Positions 53,819 to 62,265 of a stretch of DNA of 64,000 bases are shown piece after piece. Where the stretch lies: assembly GCF_000023865.1 (NCBI RefSeq), contig NC_013159.1, positions 3,994,001 to 4,058,000 of the forward strand. Reading direction: 5' to 3'. The position numbers and the translations under genes were made by a program. The stretch is from Saccharomonospora viridis DSM 43017 (GTDB lineage: Bacteria > Actinomycetota > Actinomycetes > Mycobacteriales > Pseudonocardiaceae). Each line of letters begins with the position of its first letter. Positions within the stretch are counted from its first letter, which is position 1. Under the pieces are notes generated by a model, which made no database searches, was not told the DNA's origin, and was given only the letters and a program-made list of their open reading frames with translations.

Positions 53819-54712
53819 TTAGAGAGGCATGGCGAAGACACCCACCGACGTGCCGAACGCCGTCAACAACAGCCCACACGCCAGCGGCCAGATCAGCGGG
53901 AACCCTCCCTGCTGCGGCTGCCGCAATCGCTGGATCCGCGCCCGCACGGCCTCGTCGGCGCCCACCACGGCGAGCGCGCCCACCGGGATACCACCCGCCC
54001 CGTTGGCGTGGAACCGCTCCAGCGCACGCGCCAACGGCTCCCTGCCGTGCTGGCGGGCCGCCTTGTCGTCGGCGCACATCTCGACCAACAGCTCGATGAC
54101 CGAACACACCCGCGTCAACACGCCACTGCGCGGGAAGAGCCGCCGCAGTGCCTGGAACGGGGCCACCACCAGGTCGTGCCGTTCATGGGCATGTGCGCGT
54201 TCGTGCGCGAGGACGGCGTCGAGTTCCGTCTCGCTGAGCAGCTTGCGCGCTCCCGCACTCACCACGATGCGCGGACGCCTGCCCGGCACGCAGTAGGCCA
54301 CCGCCGCCGGATGATCGACCACGAACGCGTCGGAGTTCGGCTGCGCCACCAACTGCAACAGCAATCGGTGTCGCGCCCTGGCCCGTGCCGTGTCCAGCAG
54401 ACAGAGGATCTGGTTCAGCACCAGCCAGGCACCCAACACCAGCCCCGCGACCACCGCCGCGAAATGCCAAAGATCCAGCTCGGCCCACCGCGTGGGCAGG
54501 TCGAACAACGCGGGCAGAAAGCCCCGGCGAAACGGCGCGAGCCCGAAACCGAGCAGCACCCCGACCACGGAGATCACGAAGGTCAGGCCACTGATCTGCC
54601 ACAACACCAGAGCCGGTCGCGGATGGGCATGGGTCCAACGGCTACGCAACAACCACACCATCACCAGCACGGCGACGGCCCCGGCCGCGACCTGATGCCC
54701 GACGAGGATCAC
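53819..54712 (-). CDS. M56-family membrane metallopeptidase (BlaR1-like)
   Basis: A 297-residue membrane protease. Membrane helices lie near residues 5-25, 38-60, 88-112 and at the C-terminus (275-295). The zinc site is HERAH near residue 186 and the third ligand is in EMCADD near 235. In BlaR1/MecR1 systems such a protease senses beta-lactams and leads to cleavage of the BlaI repressor. No penicillin-sensing domain is present, so the signal is unknown. The ATG overlaps the BlaI-type gene's stop by 4 bases. Confidence 0.9.
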   Translation of the reverse strand: MILVGHQVAAGAVAVLVMVWLLRSRWTHAHPRPALVLWQISGLTFVISVVGVLLGFGLAPFRRGFLPALFDLPTRWAELDLWHFAAVVAGLVLGAWLVLNQILCLLDTARARARHRLLLQLVAQPNSDAFVVDHPAAVAYCVPGRRPRIVVSAGARKLLSETELDAVLAHERAHAHERHDLVVAPFQALRRLFPRSGVLTRVCSVIELLVEMCADDKAARQHGREPLARALERFHANGAGGIPVGALAVVGADEAVRARIQRLRQPQQGGFPLIWPLACGLLLTAFGTSVGVFAMPL

Positions 54713-55092
54713 GTCTGCTTACCCTGTTGCTCCGGCTGATGACCCTGCTGCAGCGCCTGTCGCAGCGCGTCGGCCTCGTCGCTGGTCACCGACTTCGCGA
54801 AGTGCACCAGCGCCGAACCGCGGTCCCCGCTGAGCTCCAGGGCCTCGAGCATCAGCTCCGCGACGTACGCCTCACGCGCCGCCGCGGGCCGGTACAACCA
54901 CGCCCGACCCTCCCGGCTGCGCCGGACCAGTCCTTTGCCCGCCAACCGGGTCAGCACTGTCATCACGGTGGTGTAGGCGAGCCCGCGATCACCCAGAGCG
55001 GCATGTACCGCGCGCACACTGACGGGTTCGTCGCGCGCCCAGAGCACCTCCATCACCGCGCGCTCCAGTTCTCCGAGCCTAGCCACATCCAC
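54709..55092 (-). CDS. BlaI/MecI-family repressor
   Basis: A 127-residue winged-helix repressor. The HTH is at residues about 10-70 (GELERAVMEVLWARDEPVSVRAV, then YTTVMTVLTRLAGKGLV, read in parts). The C-terminal helices are the dimerisation part, cleaved by the partner protease in known systems. It is the first gene of the blaI-M56 pair. A matching operator lies at 53798. Confidence 0.93.
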   Translation of the reverse strand: MDVARLGELERAVMEVLWARDEPVSVRAVHAALGDRGLAYTTVMTVLTRLAGKGLVRRSREGRAWLYRPAAAREAYVAELMLEALELSGDRGSALVHFAKSVTSDEADALRQALQQGHQPEQQGKQT

Positions 55093-55254
55093 CCCTTCAC
55101 TGATCGGTCCGCCACAAATTCAACCACGAACCGTCGAAAAGTCTGCCGCGACCAGCACACCTACGACGCCGAGGTGACATCGGGACACGGAGCCACGCCG
55201 TATCACCGCCCGCCGCGGACGACCCGTCAGCCCTCCGTGGCATGGTGCTGCACC

Positions 55255-56106
55255 ATGTGGCGCCTTGATCGACAACGGGAGCGGCTGAACAGGATGTTCG
55301 GCCGGGTATTCGACATCACGACGGTCGACCGCGTCACCGGACTGATTCGCCCGGGACTGCGCCTGGTGACCGGTGAGGACATCGCCGTGGGTCGCTCCCA
55401 CCTCGGAGGACTGCCGCGGCTGGACGGTACGGCGCCGTGGCCCACCCACTTCGAGACCCCCCTCGACCTGTTGGCCGTCATCGACGTCGCCGAACTCGGA
55501 CCTTGCGACCTTCCCGGGCTGCCCGCCGGCACCCGTTTCCCCAACTTCTTCTTCCTCGCCGACCGACCGGAGCTGCTGTGGACGAGCGACGAGCCCGCCT
55601 CCACCTGGCGGGTCGTGCCCGCCGGTCCTGATGCGAAGGAACGCACGGCCCCCGTCGAAAGACTCGTCCGGCCGGCGCGACCAGTGGGTTTCGTACCGGT
55701 CCTGACGTTGCCGACGTGGGAGGACGAGGTGGTGGCGCGAACCCTCGGTGTCGCCGAGGGCCCGTATCCGCCGAGTCCCCGGTACCACCTGATCGAACGC
55801 TACTCGGCCGTCACCGCGGCGTGGAACGAACTGGTGCGGGACCACCTGGGCGCCGTCGAGAACCGGATCGGTGGTTGGCCGGCCCCACTACAAGCCCCGG
55901 TCTTCCACCGCGCGGAAAGGGATTCCGCGTCACACCGCTCGTCCCCGGCGGACGGCGGCCCGTGGCGGCTGCTGTTGCAACTCGACACGAACGACGATTC
56001 GGGTTGGAGCTGGGGCGACGGCGGACGACTGTACTTCGTGATCACCGAATCCCGACTGCGGGCAGGAGAGCTCACCGCCGCCTGGCTGGAGCTGCAGAGT
56101 TCCTGA
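55255..56106 (+). CDS. DUF1963 (YwqG-like) protein
   Basis: A 283-residue protein of the YwqG/DUF1963 family. Family features are the GGLPRLDGTAPWP segment near residue 50, the FFFLADRPEL segment near 100, and the C-terminal LLQLDTNDDSGWSWGDGGRLYFVI, read in parts, near 240-265. Function is unknown; the family is soluble and strand-rich. I chose the ATG at 55255; the upstream frame to 54727 runs antisense to the BlaI gene. It ends 21 bases before an IS element. Confidence 0.88.
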   Translation: MWRLDRQRERLNRMFGRVFDITTVDRVTGLIRPGLRLVTGEDIAVGRSHLGGLPRLDGTAPWPTHFETPLDLLAVIDVAELGPCDLPGLPAGTRFPNFFFLADRPELLWTSDEPASTWRVVPAGPDAKERTAPVERLVRPARPVGFVPVLTLPTWEDEVVARTLGVAEGPYPPSPRYHLIERYSAVTAAWNELVRDHLGAVENRIGGWPAPLQAPVFHRAERDSASHRSSPADGGPWRLLLQLDTNDDSGWSWGDGGRLYFVITESRLRAGELTAAWLELQSS

Positions 56107-56140
56107 CGTCATGGCCGGGGACCCGGGCTAGGTCGTGTCC

Positions 56141-56539
56141 TCAAAGCCAGATGAGGAGGGTGGCCAGGTCGATCATGCCTTGGTAGGAGATGGCGGTTTT
56201 GTCGAATCTGGTGGCGATCGCGCGGTACTGCTTGAGTCGGTTGAAGCAGCGTTCGACGATGTTGCGGCGCTTGTAGGCGAGGGGGTCGAAGGCTGGTGGA
56301 CGGCCGCCGGACTTGCCGCGCCGACGTCGGTTGGCTCGCTGGTCGCGCCGTTGGGGGATGGTGGCCGAGATGTGCCGCCGGCGGAGTTCAGCGCGGATGG
56401 CCTGGGTGGAATAGCCTTTGTCGGCGATCACCCGGCTGGGCGTGGTCGCTGGGCGTCCGGGACCCGGCCGCCGGAACCGGATGCCTGCCAGGACCTGGCC
56501 GAACATGGTGCAGTCGTTGACGTTGCCACCGGTCAGCAC
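56141..56539 (-). CDS. IS5-family transposase, C-terminal part (OrfB)
   Basis: The frame carries the C-terminal half of a DDE transposase: GGNVNDCTMF with the second Asp region, VIADKGYST, and RRNIVERCFNRLKQ with the catalytic Glu. A GTG at 56539 opens the frame, but the coding frame reaches further upstream into sequence that continues OrfA's domain (EPDDHAIGRSRGG). It is expressed only if a ribosome shifts frame from OrfA. Confidence 0.88.
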   Translation of the reverse strand: MLTGGNVNDCTMFGQVLAGIRFRRPGPGRPATTPSRVIADKGYSTQAIRAELRRRHISATIPQRRDQRANRRRRGKSGGRPPAFDPLAYKRRNIVERCFNRLKQYRAIATRFDKTAISYQGMIDLATLLIWL

Positions 56540-56621
56540 GACCGACAGCGGCCTGCCGTGGCCGTCGCAAGCCAGATGGATTTTGGTGGTGGGTCCGCCA
56601 CGGGAGCGGCCGATGGCATGA

Positions 56622-57023
56622 TCATCTGGTTCGGTGTGCCCGCCACACGATCCGCTCGCCCCCTGTGTGGTCGGCCAGGTTTCGGCGGGCCCCGGCAGCG
56701 TGCTGATGCGCCCGCACGATCGAGGAGTCGATAGCGACCTCGCGGTCGAGTTCGTCGATCGCCTCGGCGAACACCCGTACCTGCGACACCAGCGTGGTCA
56801 ACGTGCCGTTACGCGACCAGCGCCAGAACCGGTTGTAGACCGTCTTCCATGGCCCGTACCGTTCGGGCAAACCCCGCCAGGCCACCCCGGTTTTGGCCTT
56901 GAACAACATCCCGTTGATGACCCGACGGTCGTCCACCCGCGGACGCCCCTTCACCCCCGACGCCGGTAACAACGGCTCGATCACCCGCCACTGGCCATCG
57001 GTCAACTCATGCCTACGCACCAC
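56622..57023 (-). CDS. IS5-family transposase, N-terminal part (OrfA)
   Basis: A 133-residue protein with the N-terminal DUF4096-like region (RHELTDGQWRVIEPLLPASG, read as the family start) and the first catalytic Asp in VAIDSSIVRAHQHA. It ends in the other frame soon after ADHTGGERIV. The GTG at 57023 is inside the element; the ATG at 57098 lies outside the right end. The frame relation to OrfB is +1 (see findings). Confidence 0.85.
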   Translation of the reverse strand: MVRRHELTDGQWRVIEPLLPASGVKGRPRVDDRRVINGMLFKAKTGVAWRGLPERYGPWKTVYNRFWRWSRNGTLTTLVSQVRVFAEAIDELDREVAIDSSIVRAHQHAAGARRNLADHTGGERIVWRAHRTR

Positions 57024-57219
57024 AACCCAACCAAGATCAAAGCAGACCAACCAAGCCCCTTTGAGGACAGGCCCTAGGGCTTCACGCCGCCCGCCCACCG
57101 ACCCTCCCGTTCAGCGGTCACACCTTTCGCCGATGAGCGTCCGTCGTCGGTAGCCGCCGCTTTCCCCGGGTAGTCCCACCACGCCGATACGTCGACGACA
57201 GCGTGGGAAAGCAGCAGCC

Positions 57220-57852
57220 GTGAATCGTGACATCACCACTGCACCGCGGAACGGCCTCGGTATCGCCGGGATCGTGCTGGGCCTGGCGGGCCTGGTGTTC
57301 GCGTTCATCTCCTCAGCCGCGGCGGTGGCCTGGCCGCTGGTGATCATCGGCTTGTCGTTCTCCCTCATCGGCATCGTCAGGCCCCGAAGGACGCGAGCGG
57401 ACAAGAGACTCGCCGTCGCGGGGGCCGCTCTTTCGGCCACGGGTCTGCTCGCCTGCACCGTGGTCAGCGTGGCGGTCGGCGCGACCGGCGATAAGACACA
57501 GGCCGGGGCGACACAACACCGTGGACCGAGGGCCGAAAGAGCGAACCCGCCGGCTGTGTCCCAACAGCACACCGCCGTCTTCGAACTCACCACGTTCCAG
57601 GCGGTGGACATCCGCTACGGCGATATCGACGACCAGCGGACGATCACGGTGGGCCCGGCCGAGCAATGGCGGCAGGAGATCGGTTTCGAAGAAGGCCCCC
57701 GTCGTCTCACCCTGTCCGCGACCCCGACCGACGGCGGCGATTCCGGCGGTTTCGACGGCACAATCACCTGTTCGATCACCGTCGACGGGACGACGGTCGT
57801 GCGGCGGTCGAGCTCATTCGGCGTGTGGTGCAACGCCAGCGTCGACGGGTGA
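57220..57852 (+). CDS. Membrane protein with an MmpS-like C-terminal domain
   Basis: A 210-residue protein. Three to four helices lie in the first 90 residues, followed by a polar linker and a C-terminal beta domain (about 120-210) with VDIRYGDIDDQRTITVG and WRQEIGF, read in parts, and CSITVDGTTV. This pattern is that of MmpS-type accessory domains in actinobacteria, which pair with MmpL exporters; an MMPL gene lies at 58543 on the other strand. The start is GTG 57220. Confidence 0.75.
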   Translation: MNRDITTAPRNGLGIAGIVLGLAGLVFAFISSAAAVAWPLVIIGLSFSLIGIVRPRRTRADKRLAVAGAALSATGLLACTVVSVAVGATGDKTQAGATQHRGPRAERANPPAVSQQHTAVFELTTFQAVDIRYGDIDDQRTITVGPAEQWRQEIGFEEGPRRLTLSATPTDGGDSGGFDGTITCSITVDGTTVVRRSSSFGVWCNASVDG

Positions 57853-58054
57853 ACACCTCGAGGCCGGCACGTCGACGGTGTCGTCACGTCGAATCCACTC
57901 GACGCGATCGGCTCCGTGTCCGCTCGAACCGGACGGCACCCAAGCGGTGACGTTTCCGCGCTGCGCTGAGATCCTCCGGAAACGTCACCGCCGTCGGTCA
58001 GACGTCGAACCCGCACGGCGACGGGAGCTCTACGGGGAGAGCTGCCTGACTTGC

Positions 58055-58201
58055 GGACACGGTGACGGGAACTGAGGACACGACTACGGGAACTGAGGAC
58101 ACGACTACGGGAACTGAGGACACGACTACGGGAACTGAGGACACAGCGACATGAGCTGCGGACACGGCGACGCAGCCTGCGGACACGACTACGCAGGCTG
58201 C
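58055..58201. repeat. Seven-copy 21-bp tandem repeat
   Basis: The core GGACAC recurs at exact 21-base steps: 58055, 58076, 58097, 58118, 58139, 58160 and 58181. The middle units are nearly identical (GGACACGACTACGGGAACTGA), while the last two diverge (GAGCTGC, GCAGCCTGC). It lies in the 362-base space between the MmpS-like gene and the Cys-rich protein gene. Apart from this array, 57853-58214 shows no gene. There are no spacers, so it is not a CRISPR array. Confidence 0.95.
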
Positions 58202-58214
58202 GCCGCCGTGGGAG

Positions 58215-58469
58215 TTACGAGGTGGCGCCGACGGCGTCCCGAGCTTGGTGGCCCTGTTCGCTGACCTGGCGCGCGCAGTGGGCACAACAGAAGAACCGGC
58301 CCTCCACCTGCACACCGTGACCGATGACCCGGCACCCACAGTGCTCGCAGATCGGTGCGAGCCGGTGGATGGCGCACTCGAACGAGTCGAACGTGTGCAC
58401 CCCGCCACCCTGGGTGTTGATCTCGAAAGTCATCTCGTACTCATTGCCGCAGACCTCGCACATGGCCAT
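58215..58469 (-). CDS. Cys-rich zinc-binding protein
   Basis: An 84-residue protein with CEVCG near the start, CEHCGCR in the middle and FFCCAHC further on, a pattern of paired CxxC sites that should bind zinc as ribbons. Similar proteins occur across actinobacteria as 'hypothetical' or metallothionein-like. I chose the ATG at 58469 because a full GGAGGTGA lies 8 bases upstream. Its end is adjacent to the 21-bp repeat array. Confidence 0.82.
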   Translation of the reverse strand: MAMCEVCGNEYEMTFEINTQGGGVHTFDSFECAIHRLAPICEHCGCRVIGHGVQVEGRFFCCAHCARQVSEQGHQARDAVGATS

Positions 58470-58542
58470 GCCGCGGGTCACCTCCGTCATCGGACACGAA
58501 CCTGTGGAGGGGGCATTCCCGAACAGCGGGCCGGGAAAACGC

Positions 58543-60642
58543 CTACTCCACCGGCTTCCCCCCGTCCGGCTGGGATGACTCCTTTCGCGACCCCCGTCCC
58601 GACTCGACCGGTTCCTCATCCCGGGCCAGCCGCGACGGCCACCAGACGCGCTTGCCGATGTCGATGGTCAGCGCCGGGACCAGCAGCGAACGCACCACGA
58701 GGGTGTCGAGCAGCACGCCGAAGGCCACGATGAACGCCAACTGCGCCAGGAACAGGATCGGCAGCACCGCCAGCGCGGAGAACGTCGCCGCCAACACGAC
58801 ACCCGCCGACGTGATCACCCCACCGGTGACGGTGAGCCCACGCAACGTGCCCTGTCGAGTGCCGACCGACAACGACTCCTCGCGCACCCGGGTCATCAGG
58901 AAGATGTTGTAGTCGATCCCCAACGCCACCAGGAACACGAAGGCGAACAGCGGCACGGCCGGATCGGCACCGGGGAAGTCGAAGACGTGGTTGAACACCA
59001 GCGCCGACACGCCCATCGTGGTGGCGAAGGACAACACCACGGTGGCGATCAACACCAGCGGTGCCACCACCGCCCGCAACAGCAGCGCGAGCACCGCGAA
59101 CACCACCACGAGCACGATCGGGATGATCACCGTACGGTCGCGTTCGGAGGTCTTCCTCGTGTCCAACTGCTCGGCCGTGACGCCGCCCACTTTGGCGTCC
59201 GCGCCCTCGACGCCGTGCACCGATGCGCGCAGCCGTTCCACCGTGGCGATCGCCGCCTCCGAGTCGGCGGCGTCGGCGAGCACGGCCTCGATCCGCACCA
59301 GGCCGTCCGCGGTCCCGGTGATCTCGGCGCCGGCTACTCCGTCCACCTTGCTCGCGGCGAGCACCTCCTCGGCCCTGGACTCGTCGGTGATCACCACCGC
59401 GGGCGCACCGGAACCACCGGGGAAGTGCCGCGACAACACCTCCTGCCCGGCCACGGACTCGACGGGATTGAGGAAGATGTCTGAATCGGACGTTCCGCTC
59501 GCCTTCAACTGCGGGACGAACGCCACCCCCACCAGCAGGACCATCGAGGTGACCACCCACACGGCCCGCGGACTGCGGTCCACCCGCTTGGCGATCCTGC
59601 CCCAGACACCACCCGACTCCGGCGGCGTCGAACCGTACCGGGGGCGGAACGGCCAGTACGCGGCCCTGCCGAACACGGCGAGCACCGAGGGCAGGAACGT
59701 CACCGACGCCAACACCGACGCGGCGATGCCGATGGCCGCCACCGGTCCGAGCCCCTGGTTGGAGGCCAGGTCGCTGAACAACAGGCACAGCACCCCGAGG
59801 ATCACCGTGCCCGCCGAGGCCACGATGGGCTCGATCGTGGCCCGCCACGCGGTGCGCATGGCCGTGAACCGGTCGGCCGTCGTCTGCAGCTCCTCGCGGT
59901 ACCGCGCGACCAGCAGCAGCGCGTAGTCGGTGGCGGCGCCGAACACGAGGATGAACAGGATGCCCTGGCTCTGCCCGTCGAGGCTGATGGCACCGGCGTC
60001 GGCGAGGACGTAGACGAGCACGCTGGCCAAGGCCAGGGCGAACACCGACGACAACAGCACCAACAGGGGCAACAGCGGGCTGCGGTAGACGATCACGAGG
60101 ATCACGGCGACCACGGAGGCCGCCACGATCAACAGCAGGCCGTCGATGCCACCGAACGCCTCCGACAGGTCGGCGACCTGCGCGGCGGGACCGGTGACAT
60201 AGACGTCCAGTCCGTCGGGACGACCCTCACCGAGCGCCTGTCGCATCTGGTCGACGACGTCGCGGGGGTCATCGGTCAGCGGGACGATCAGTTCGAGCGC
60301 CTCACCGTCCTGCGACGGGATCGGGGGCGGTCCCGGCGCCGTCGTGTCCCAATCGGCGAACTGTTGCCCTTTCTCGGCGAGGAACCGCTGGTCGGCTTCG
60401 GTGATCCCGGCCCCGCGTTCGGCGACCACGATGGCGGGGATCGCGTCCATGGCGGAGAACTCGCGCTCCAGTTCCGACACCGCCGTCGACTCGGCCGACG
60501 AGGGCAGGAAGGCGGAGCTGTCGTTCTCCGCGACGTTACTCAGTTTGCCCGCGAACGGTCCACCGACGGAACCGAGGGCGAGCCAGGCCACGATGAGCAG
60601 AGCGGGGACCAGCCAACGAACCGTGCGCAACGAGAAACCCAA
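58543..60642 (-). CDS. MMPL-family (RND-type) exporter
   Basis: A protein of about 699 residues with 11-12 predicted membrane helices in the MmpL/RND arrangement: helix 1, a large periplasmic domain, five or six helices, a second periplasmic domain and a final set of helices. FGAATDYALLLVARYREEL and VALGIDYNIFLMTRVREE carry the Asp-Tyr pairs for proton relay seen in MmpL. It probably exports a lipid, peptide or drug. The divergent MarR-type gene is the likely regulator. The start is uncertain: the frame stays open to 61005 but overlaps the MarR gene; TTG 60642 is my choice, since LGFSLRTVRWLVPALL precedes helix 1. Confidence 0.88.
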   Translation of the reverse strand: MGFSLRTVRWLVPALLIVAWLALGSVGGPFAGKLSNVAENDSSAFLPSSAESTAVSELEREFSAMDAIPAIVVAERGAGITEADQRFLAEKGQQFADWDTTAPGPPPIPSQDGEALELIVPLTDDPRDVVDQMRQALGEGRPDGLDVYVTGPAAQVADLSEAFGGIDGLLLIVAASVVAVILVIVYRSPLLPLLVLLSSVFALALASVLVYVLADAGAISLDGQSQGILFILVFGAATDYALLLVARYREELQTTADRFTAMRTAWRATIEPIVASAGTVILGVLCLLFSDLASNQGLGPVAAIGIAASVLASVTFLPSVLAVFGRAAYWPFRPRYGSTPPESGGVWGRIAKRVDRSPRAVWVVTSMVLLVGVAFVPQLKASGTSDSDIFLNPVESVAGQEVLSRHFPGGSGAPAVVITDESRAEEVLAASKVDGVAGAEITGTADGLVRIEAVLADAADSEAAIATVERLRASVHGVEGADAKVGGVTAEQLDTRKTSERDRTVIIPIVLVVVFAVLALLLRAVVAPLVLIATVVLSFATTMGVSALVFNHVFDFPGADPAVPLFAFVFLVALGIDYNIFLMTRVREESLSVGTRQGTLRGLTVTGGVITSAGVVLAATFSALAVLPILFLAQLAFIVAFGVLLDTLVVRSLLVPALTIDIGKRVWWPSRLARDEEPVESGRGSRKESSQPDGGKPVE

Positions 60643-60645
60643 TCT

Positions 60646-60692
60646 TTCGATGATCGAACGATCTTCCCGTTGACATACTAAGTTGGAGGATC
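60646..60692. promoter_or_regulatory. Divergent MMPL/MarR promoter region with an inverted repeat
   Basis: An inverted repeat TTCGA (60646-60650) TGA TCGAA (60654-60658) sits beside an AT-rich stretch with TTGACA at 60670-60675 and the 7-base palindromic core ACTAAGT at 60677-60683. This is the likely MarR control region for both genes. I cannot place the -10 elements with certainty. Confidence 0.45.
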
Positions 60693-60742
60693 GGGACCCG
60701 ACATTTCGGTCCCGTACACGCTGCCGACGAGAGAGGGGGCCG

Positions 60743-61339
60743 GTGGAGGACCCGCACGGCCGGGCGGCCGAGAACACCGCGAACACCGAGGAAACCGGGG
60801 CCGCCGAAGGCGGTATGACCGACACCGGCGAGACCACATCCACCACGGCCGCCGAGACCGTGGCCCCGGACGAGCCGGACGTCGACGACTGGACCCTCGT
60901 CCGATACATCCGCAGGCTCACCATGGAGGCCGACCGGTTCCTCCAGGCGTTGAGCGACCTGCACGACCTGCACCGGACCGACCTCGCCGCGCTCTCGGCG
61001 ATCATGGACGCCGCCGACGAGGGACGGCTGCTGAGTCAGGGCGACCTCGCCGCGACACTGAATCTGAGCGCCTCGGCGACGACCTCCGTCCTCGACCGCC
61101 TTCAAACCGCGGGATACATCGAACGGCGCAGGGACACCGCCGACCGCAGAAAGCTCGTACTGCACCTGCACGAATCGGCGTTGACGCTGGGCGACCAACT
61201 GTTCATCCCGCTCGGCGAGGCGTACTTCACGGTGTGGCGAGAGTTCGACCGCGAACAGCGACGCACCATCGTCAGGTTCCTCGCGGCCACCCTCGCCGCC
61301 ACCGCGCGCACCAGCGCCGCACTGCCCCGCAAGGGCTGA
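60743..61339 (+). CDS. MarR-family regulator
   Basis: A 198-residue winged-helix regulator. After a disordered acidic N-terminus of about 45 residues, the MarR domain runs from about 55 to 175, with LSQGDLAATLNLSASATTSVLDRLQTAGYIERRRDTADRRK (read in parts) as recognition helix and wing. I chose the GTG at 60743 with GAGAGGG about 5 bases upstream. An ATG at 60815 is possible. It is divergent from the MMPL exporter and probably represses it. Confidence 0.88.
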   Translation: MEDPHGRAAENTANTEETGAAEGGMTDTGETTSTTAAETVAPDEPDVDDWTLVRYIRRLTMEADRFLQALSDLHDLHRTDLAALSAIMDAADEGRLLSQGDLAATLNLSASATTSVLDRLQTAGYIERRRDTADRRKLVLHLHESALTLGDQLFIPLGEAYFTVWREFDREQRRTIVRFLAATLAATARTSAALPRKG

Positions 61340-61364
61340 CACACCATCGGCCCGCGCTCCTACA

Positions 61365-62261
61365 GTGGGAGGTGTGATCCCGTTCGACGGCTCGGCACCC
61401 CTGGTGAGCGACGGCGGACTGGCGACCGAACTGGAGGCACGCGGACACGACCTCGGTGACGCGCTCTGGTCGGCCCGGCTGCTGCTCGACGCGCCCGACG
61501 AGATCGTCGCCGTCCACCGCGCGTTCTACGAGGCGGGTGCCGTCATCGCGACCACAGCCAGCTACCAGGCGTCGTTCTCCGGATTCGCCGAACGCGGCAT
61601 CGACCGGGACACGGCCACCACACTGCTCCGCCGCAGCGTCGAACTCGCCCGCCGGGCCCGTGACGAGGCCCCCGACGACGGGAGACGCCGGTTCGTGGCC
61701 GCGTCCGTGGGCCCCTACGGCGCCGCGCTCGCGGACGGTTCGGAGTACCGCGGTCGATACGGGCTCTCCGTGGCACGACTACGGCGGTGGCACCGCCCCC
61801 GGTTGGAGGTGCTGGCCGAGACCTCCCCCGACATCCTCGCCCTGGAGACCGTGCCGGACATCGACGAGGCCGAAGCGCTGGTCGAGGCCGTGGCCGGGCT
61901 GGGTGTGCCCGCATGGCTCACCTACACCGTCGACGGCGAGCGGACCCGGGCCGGACAACCACTCACCGAAGCCTTCGCCGTCGCGCAGTCCTCGCCCGAC
62001 ATCGTGGCGGTGGGGGTCAACTGCTGCACCCCCGACGATGTTTCGACCGCTCTGGCCCTCGCCCGCGAGGTGACGACCAAACCCCTGGTGGTCTACCCGA
62101 ACAGCGGCGAGAACTGGGACCCCGTGCGGCGCACCTGGTGGGGACCGTCACGCTACTCGCCGGAACTCGCCCGGCGCTGGACCGCCGAAGGGGCCCACGT
62201 CGTCGGCGGCTGCTGTCGAGTGGGTCCCGCCGATATCGCTCGCGTCGCCGACGTGCTGTAG
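61365..62261 (+). CDS. mmuM: Homocysteine S-methyltransferase
   Basis: A 298-residue zinc enzyme that transfers the methyl group of S-methylmethionine (or SAM) to homocysteine. The zinc Cys ligands are in VGVNCCTP near residue 226 and in GGCCRVGP near 285. DGGLATELE near residue 15 is the typical N-terminus. The start is GTG 61365 or 61374. It follows the MarR gene by 25 bases, but is functionally unrelated. Confidence 0.88.
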   Translation: MGGVIPFDGSAPLVSDGGLATELEARGHDLGDALWSARLLLDAPDEIVAVHRAFYEAGAVIATTASYQASFSGFAERGIDRDTATTLLRRSVELARRARDEAPDDGRRRFVAASVGPYGAALADGSEYRGRYGLSVARLRRWHRPRLEVLAETSPDILALETVPDIDEAEALVEAVAGLGVPAWLTYTVDGERTRAGQPLTEAFAVAQSSPDIVAVGVNCCTPDDVSTALALAREVTTKPLVVYPNSGENWDPVRRTWWGPSRYSPELARRWTAEGAHVVGGCCRVGPADIARVADVL

Positions 62262-62265
62262 CCGC

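Larger units (their letters stand above)
56128..57077 (-). mobile_element. IS5-family insertion sequence (942 bp plus CTAG target duplication)
   Basis: The element spans 56132-57073. The ends are imperfect 15-base inverted repeats: GTCGTGTCCTCAAAG at the left and the complement of GGCCTGTCCTCAAAG at the right, with two mismatches. A four-base direct repeat CTAG flanks both ends (56128-56131 and 57074-57077) and fits the YTAR target preference of IS5-group elements. The transposase is encoded leftwards in two frames. The intact ends and target duplication suggest a recent insertion between the DUF1963 gene and the MmpS-like gene. Confidence 0.92.

Noticed and set aside
58055-58201. The 21-bp array as a CRISPR
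   Set aside because: The units are directly adjacent with no unique spacers, and no cas genes are present.
60643-61005. An N-terminal extension of the MMPL exporter to 61005
   Set aside because: It is antisense to the MarR gene and lacks any membrane or domain sense; the transporter starts naturally near the first helix.
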